Of a DNA stretch of 64,000 bases, positions 62,436 through 64,000 are shown in pieces (the stretch's first letter is position 1; each line of letters begins with the position of its first letter). The stretch is from an uncultured Brachyspira sp. (GTDB lineage: Bacteria > Spirochaetota > Brachyspiria > Brachyspirales > Brachyspiraceae). The translations under genes and the position numbers were made by a program. Under the pieces are notes generated by a model. The model worked only from the letters and a program-made list of their open reading frames with translations. It searched no databases and was not told the origin of the DNA. The DNA lies in contig NZ_CALXRM010000001.1 of the NCBI RefSeq assembly GCF_944390845.1, positions 82,678-146,677 on the forward strand. The letters run 5' to 3'.

Positions 62436-62486
62436 AAAAAACATATACAGAATCAGTAAAAAACAACTAATCTGTATATGTTTTAT
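62436..62486 (-). terminator. Rho-independent terminator after hom
   Basis: AAAACATATACAGA (62438-62451) pairs perfectly with TCTGTATATGTTTT (62471-62484), 14 bp, with T-runs on both strands; about 25 nt past the hom stop. Confidence 0.85.
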
Positions 62487-62508
62487 TTATAAAAAATCGA
62501 AAAATAAA

Positions 62509-63762
62509 TTATTTTATTTTAGCGATAAATATATCTTCAATCTTTTCAACTTTTTCTATTGCTTCAACAATATCATTAATGCTTACATCTTTTAATACAA
62601 ACATGAAATACCCATTTCTTTCAAAACTTTTTTCAATATTGATATCATAGAAAGCTTCATTAAATGCAAGTAAATTATTATTATTTGATTTAAATCTTAC
62701 ATAGAAAGTTTCATTTTTATATTTAAAATCATTTACTTTAAGATTTTTATTTTCATTAACGAATCCAAGTATAGGAACTCTTAATTCATCAGTAATTAAA
62801 GTATTTCTAGCCAAAGTAACTGCATCAGAAACTATAGCACTGCTAGTAGGTCTTCCGCCTGCTCCAGAACCGTAAAATACTGTATCTCCTGAACGATCCC
62901 CTACAACTGTAATTGCATTGAAAGCATAATCAACTTTAGAAAGCATATTATCAGCCTTAAGCATTGTAGGTATAACATATATATAGGCATTATCATTTTC
63001 ATCTATTGAAGCCTCAGATATTAATTTAATAGTAAGTCCAAGTTCTGAAGCAAATACAATATCATCTAATATAATATTTCTTATACCTCTAATGAATATT
63101 TTATCAAAACTTATAACATTACAAAAAGCAATAGAAGAAAGTATGCATAATTTATGAGCAGTATCTATACCATCAATATCAAATGTTGGATCAGCTTCAG
63201 CATAACCTTTTTCTTGAGCATCTTTAAGAACAACATTAAAATCCAAATTATTTTTTGTCATATTAGTTAATATATAATTACAAGTACCGTTTACTATACC
63301 ATAAACTCCTTCAATTCTATCAGAAACTAAACTCTCTTTCATAGCTTTTATTATAGGTATAGCACCAGCAACAGAAGCCTCGAATGCAATATCAGATTTT
63401 CTATCTTTTATAAGCTCTCCGAAACAATTAGCAAGTAATGCCTTATTAGCTGTAACAACTGGCTTTTTTGTTTTCATAAGAAGTTCTTTTGCTGTATCCA
63501 TTCCTCCTAAAACTTCTATTACAATGTCAATATCATCATCATTCAATATATCATTTAAATCTTTAGTTTTAATTTCTACTTTATCTAAAAATTTATCATT
63601 TTGAACTTTATCTATATTTCTGCTAAAAATGGTTTTTACGGTTAATTTTATCCCAGTTCTATTTTCCATTATAGAATTATTCTCAATAATAGTTTTTACT
63701 GTATCCTTACCAACATGTCCGTATCCTGCCACTGCAACTTTAAATTCTTTTTTCTTGTCCAT
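62509..63762 (-). CDS. hom: Homoserine dehydrogenase
   Basis: Reduces aspartate semialdehyde to homoserine with NAD(P)H, the branch point to threonine and methionine, in the cytoplasm. It has 417 residues. The N-terminal Rossmann fold has VAVAGYGHVGKDT; next come VVTANKALLAN (catalytic Lys), GTCNYILTNMT, and the family signature AEKGYAEADPTFDIDGIDTAHKLCIL-like stretch with ADPTFDIDG. The tail, residues about 345-417, is an ACT regulatory domain (FYVRFKSNNNNLLAFNEAFYDI...YFMFVLKDVSINDIVEAIEKVE), which usually senses threonine. AAGGAG lies 6-7 nt before the ATG. No thrC, thrB or aspartokinase is seen beside it. Confidence 0.96.
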   Translation of the reverse strand: MDKKKEFKVAVAGYGHVGKDTVKTIIENNSIMENRTGIKLTVKTIFSRNIDKVQNDKFLDKVEIKTKDLNDILNDDDIDIVIEVLGGMDTAKELLMKTKKPVVTANKALLANCFGELIKDRKSDIAFEASVAGAIPIIKAMKESLVSDRIEGVYGIVNGTCNYILTNMTKNNLDFNVVLKDAQEKGYAEADPTFDIDGIDTAHKLCILSSIAFCNVISFDKIFIRGIRNIILDDIVFASELGLTIKLISEASIDENDNAYIYVIPTMLKADNMLSKVDYAFNAITVVGDRSGDTVFYGSGAGGRPTSSAIVSDAVTLARNTLITDELRVPILGFVNENKNLKVNDFKYKNETFYVRFKSNNNNLLAFNEAFYDINIEKSFERNGYFMFVLKDVSINDIVEAIEKVEKIEDIFIAKIK

Positions 63763-64000
63763 TTTTAACTCCTTAAAATATAAATTTGTATTAAATAAAA
63801 TTAACCTTAAATTATTACAAAAAATTAGTAATATAATTTTAATATTTCTAAAAAAGATATTACTGTATTAAGTTATATTTTAACATTTTTAAATAATTTT
63901 ACAAGATATTTTAATGATTTTTAATTGTTTAAGAGCCATAGATATTGCACACTTTTAGTTTAAAAAAAGAAGGTATTCCTTATAATTTAAATTACTAGAA

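Overview
The window looks like a chromosomal segment of an anaerobic spirochaete, most probably Brachyspira. This rests on the extreme A+T richness, the abundance of cysteine-anchored lipoproteins with short hydrophobic signals, an oxygen-independent radical-SAM enzyme, A/T-ending codon use and very large coiled-coil or TPR proteins. The genus is inferred from style and gene content, not from a marker gene.

Left 41% (1-26494, minus strand): one uninterrupted reading frame, at least 8,831 codons, that starts at 26494 and runs off the left edge with no stop. It encodes an N-terminal membrane anchor followed by an enormous, mostly alpha-helical coiled-coil protein. From about residue 1,400 onward it is made of eleven diverged tandem modules of about 606-810 residues. 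Each carries a tryptophan-containing signature (FEDTWSDS type). A consensus promoter overlapped by a long palindrome lies just upstream.

26981-38672 (mostly plus strand): a radical-SAM/SPASM maturase; several unrelated lipoproteins; truB behind a TTG-started lipoprotein gene; a csaA-like tRNA-binding protein (minus); and a three-gene operon (32264-36866). That operon holds an ATP-grasp protein fused to an apparently catalytically dead FMN-dehydrogenase barrel, a membrane protein with a degenerate GGDEF-like domain, and a membrane-anchored TPR protein. It ends at a strong terminator. A four-copy heptamer repeat and two more lipoproteins follow.

38700-48700: the tsf-rpsB translation operon (minus) with a long structured leader; a small membrane protein; a NADAR-domain protein whose true start is set by a perfect promoter; two small cysteine-rich proteins, one exported with tandem zinc-finger-like repeats; a GC-richer hairpin-laden intergenic element; ftsK with uppP (minus); and an outer-membrane beta-barrel protein.

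48759-63762: a 2,333-residue lipoprotein (TolB-like propeller, TPR array, CHAT-like C-terminus); a STAS-domain protein; a pair of tandem paralogous exported proteins; a TetR regulator divergent from an RND efflux pump; an EcsC-family protein; and hom. No tRNA, rRNA, CRISPR array or transposase was seen. Several gene starts were moved to internal ATGs because the longer reading overlaps a promoter or lacks a ribosome-binding site.
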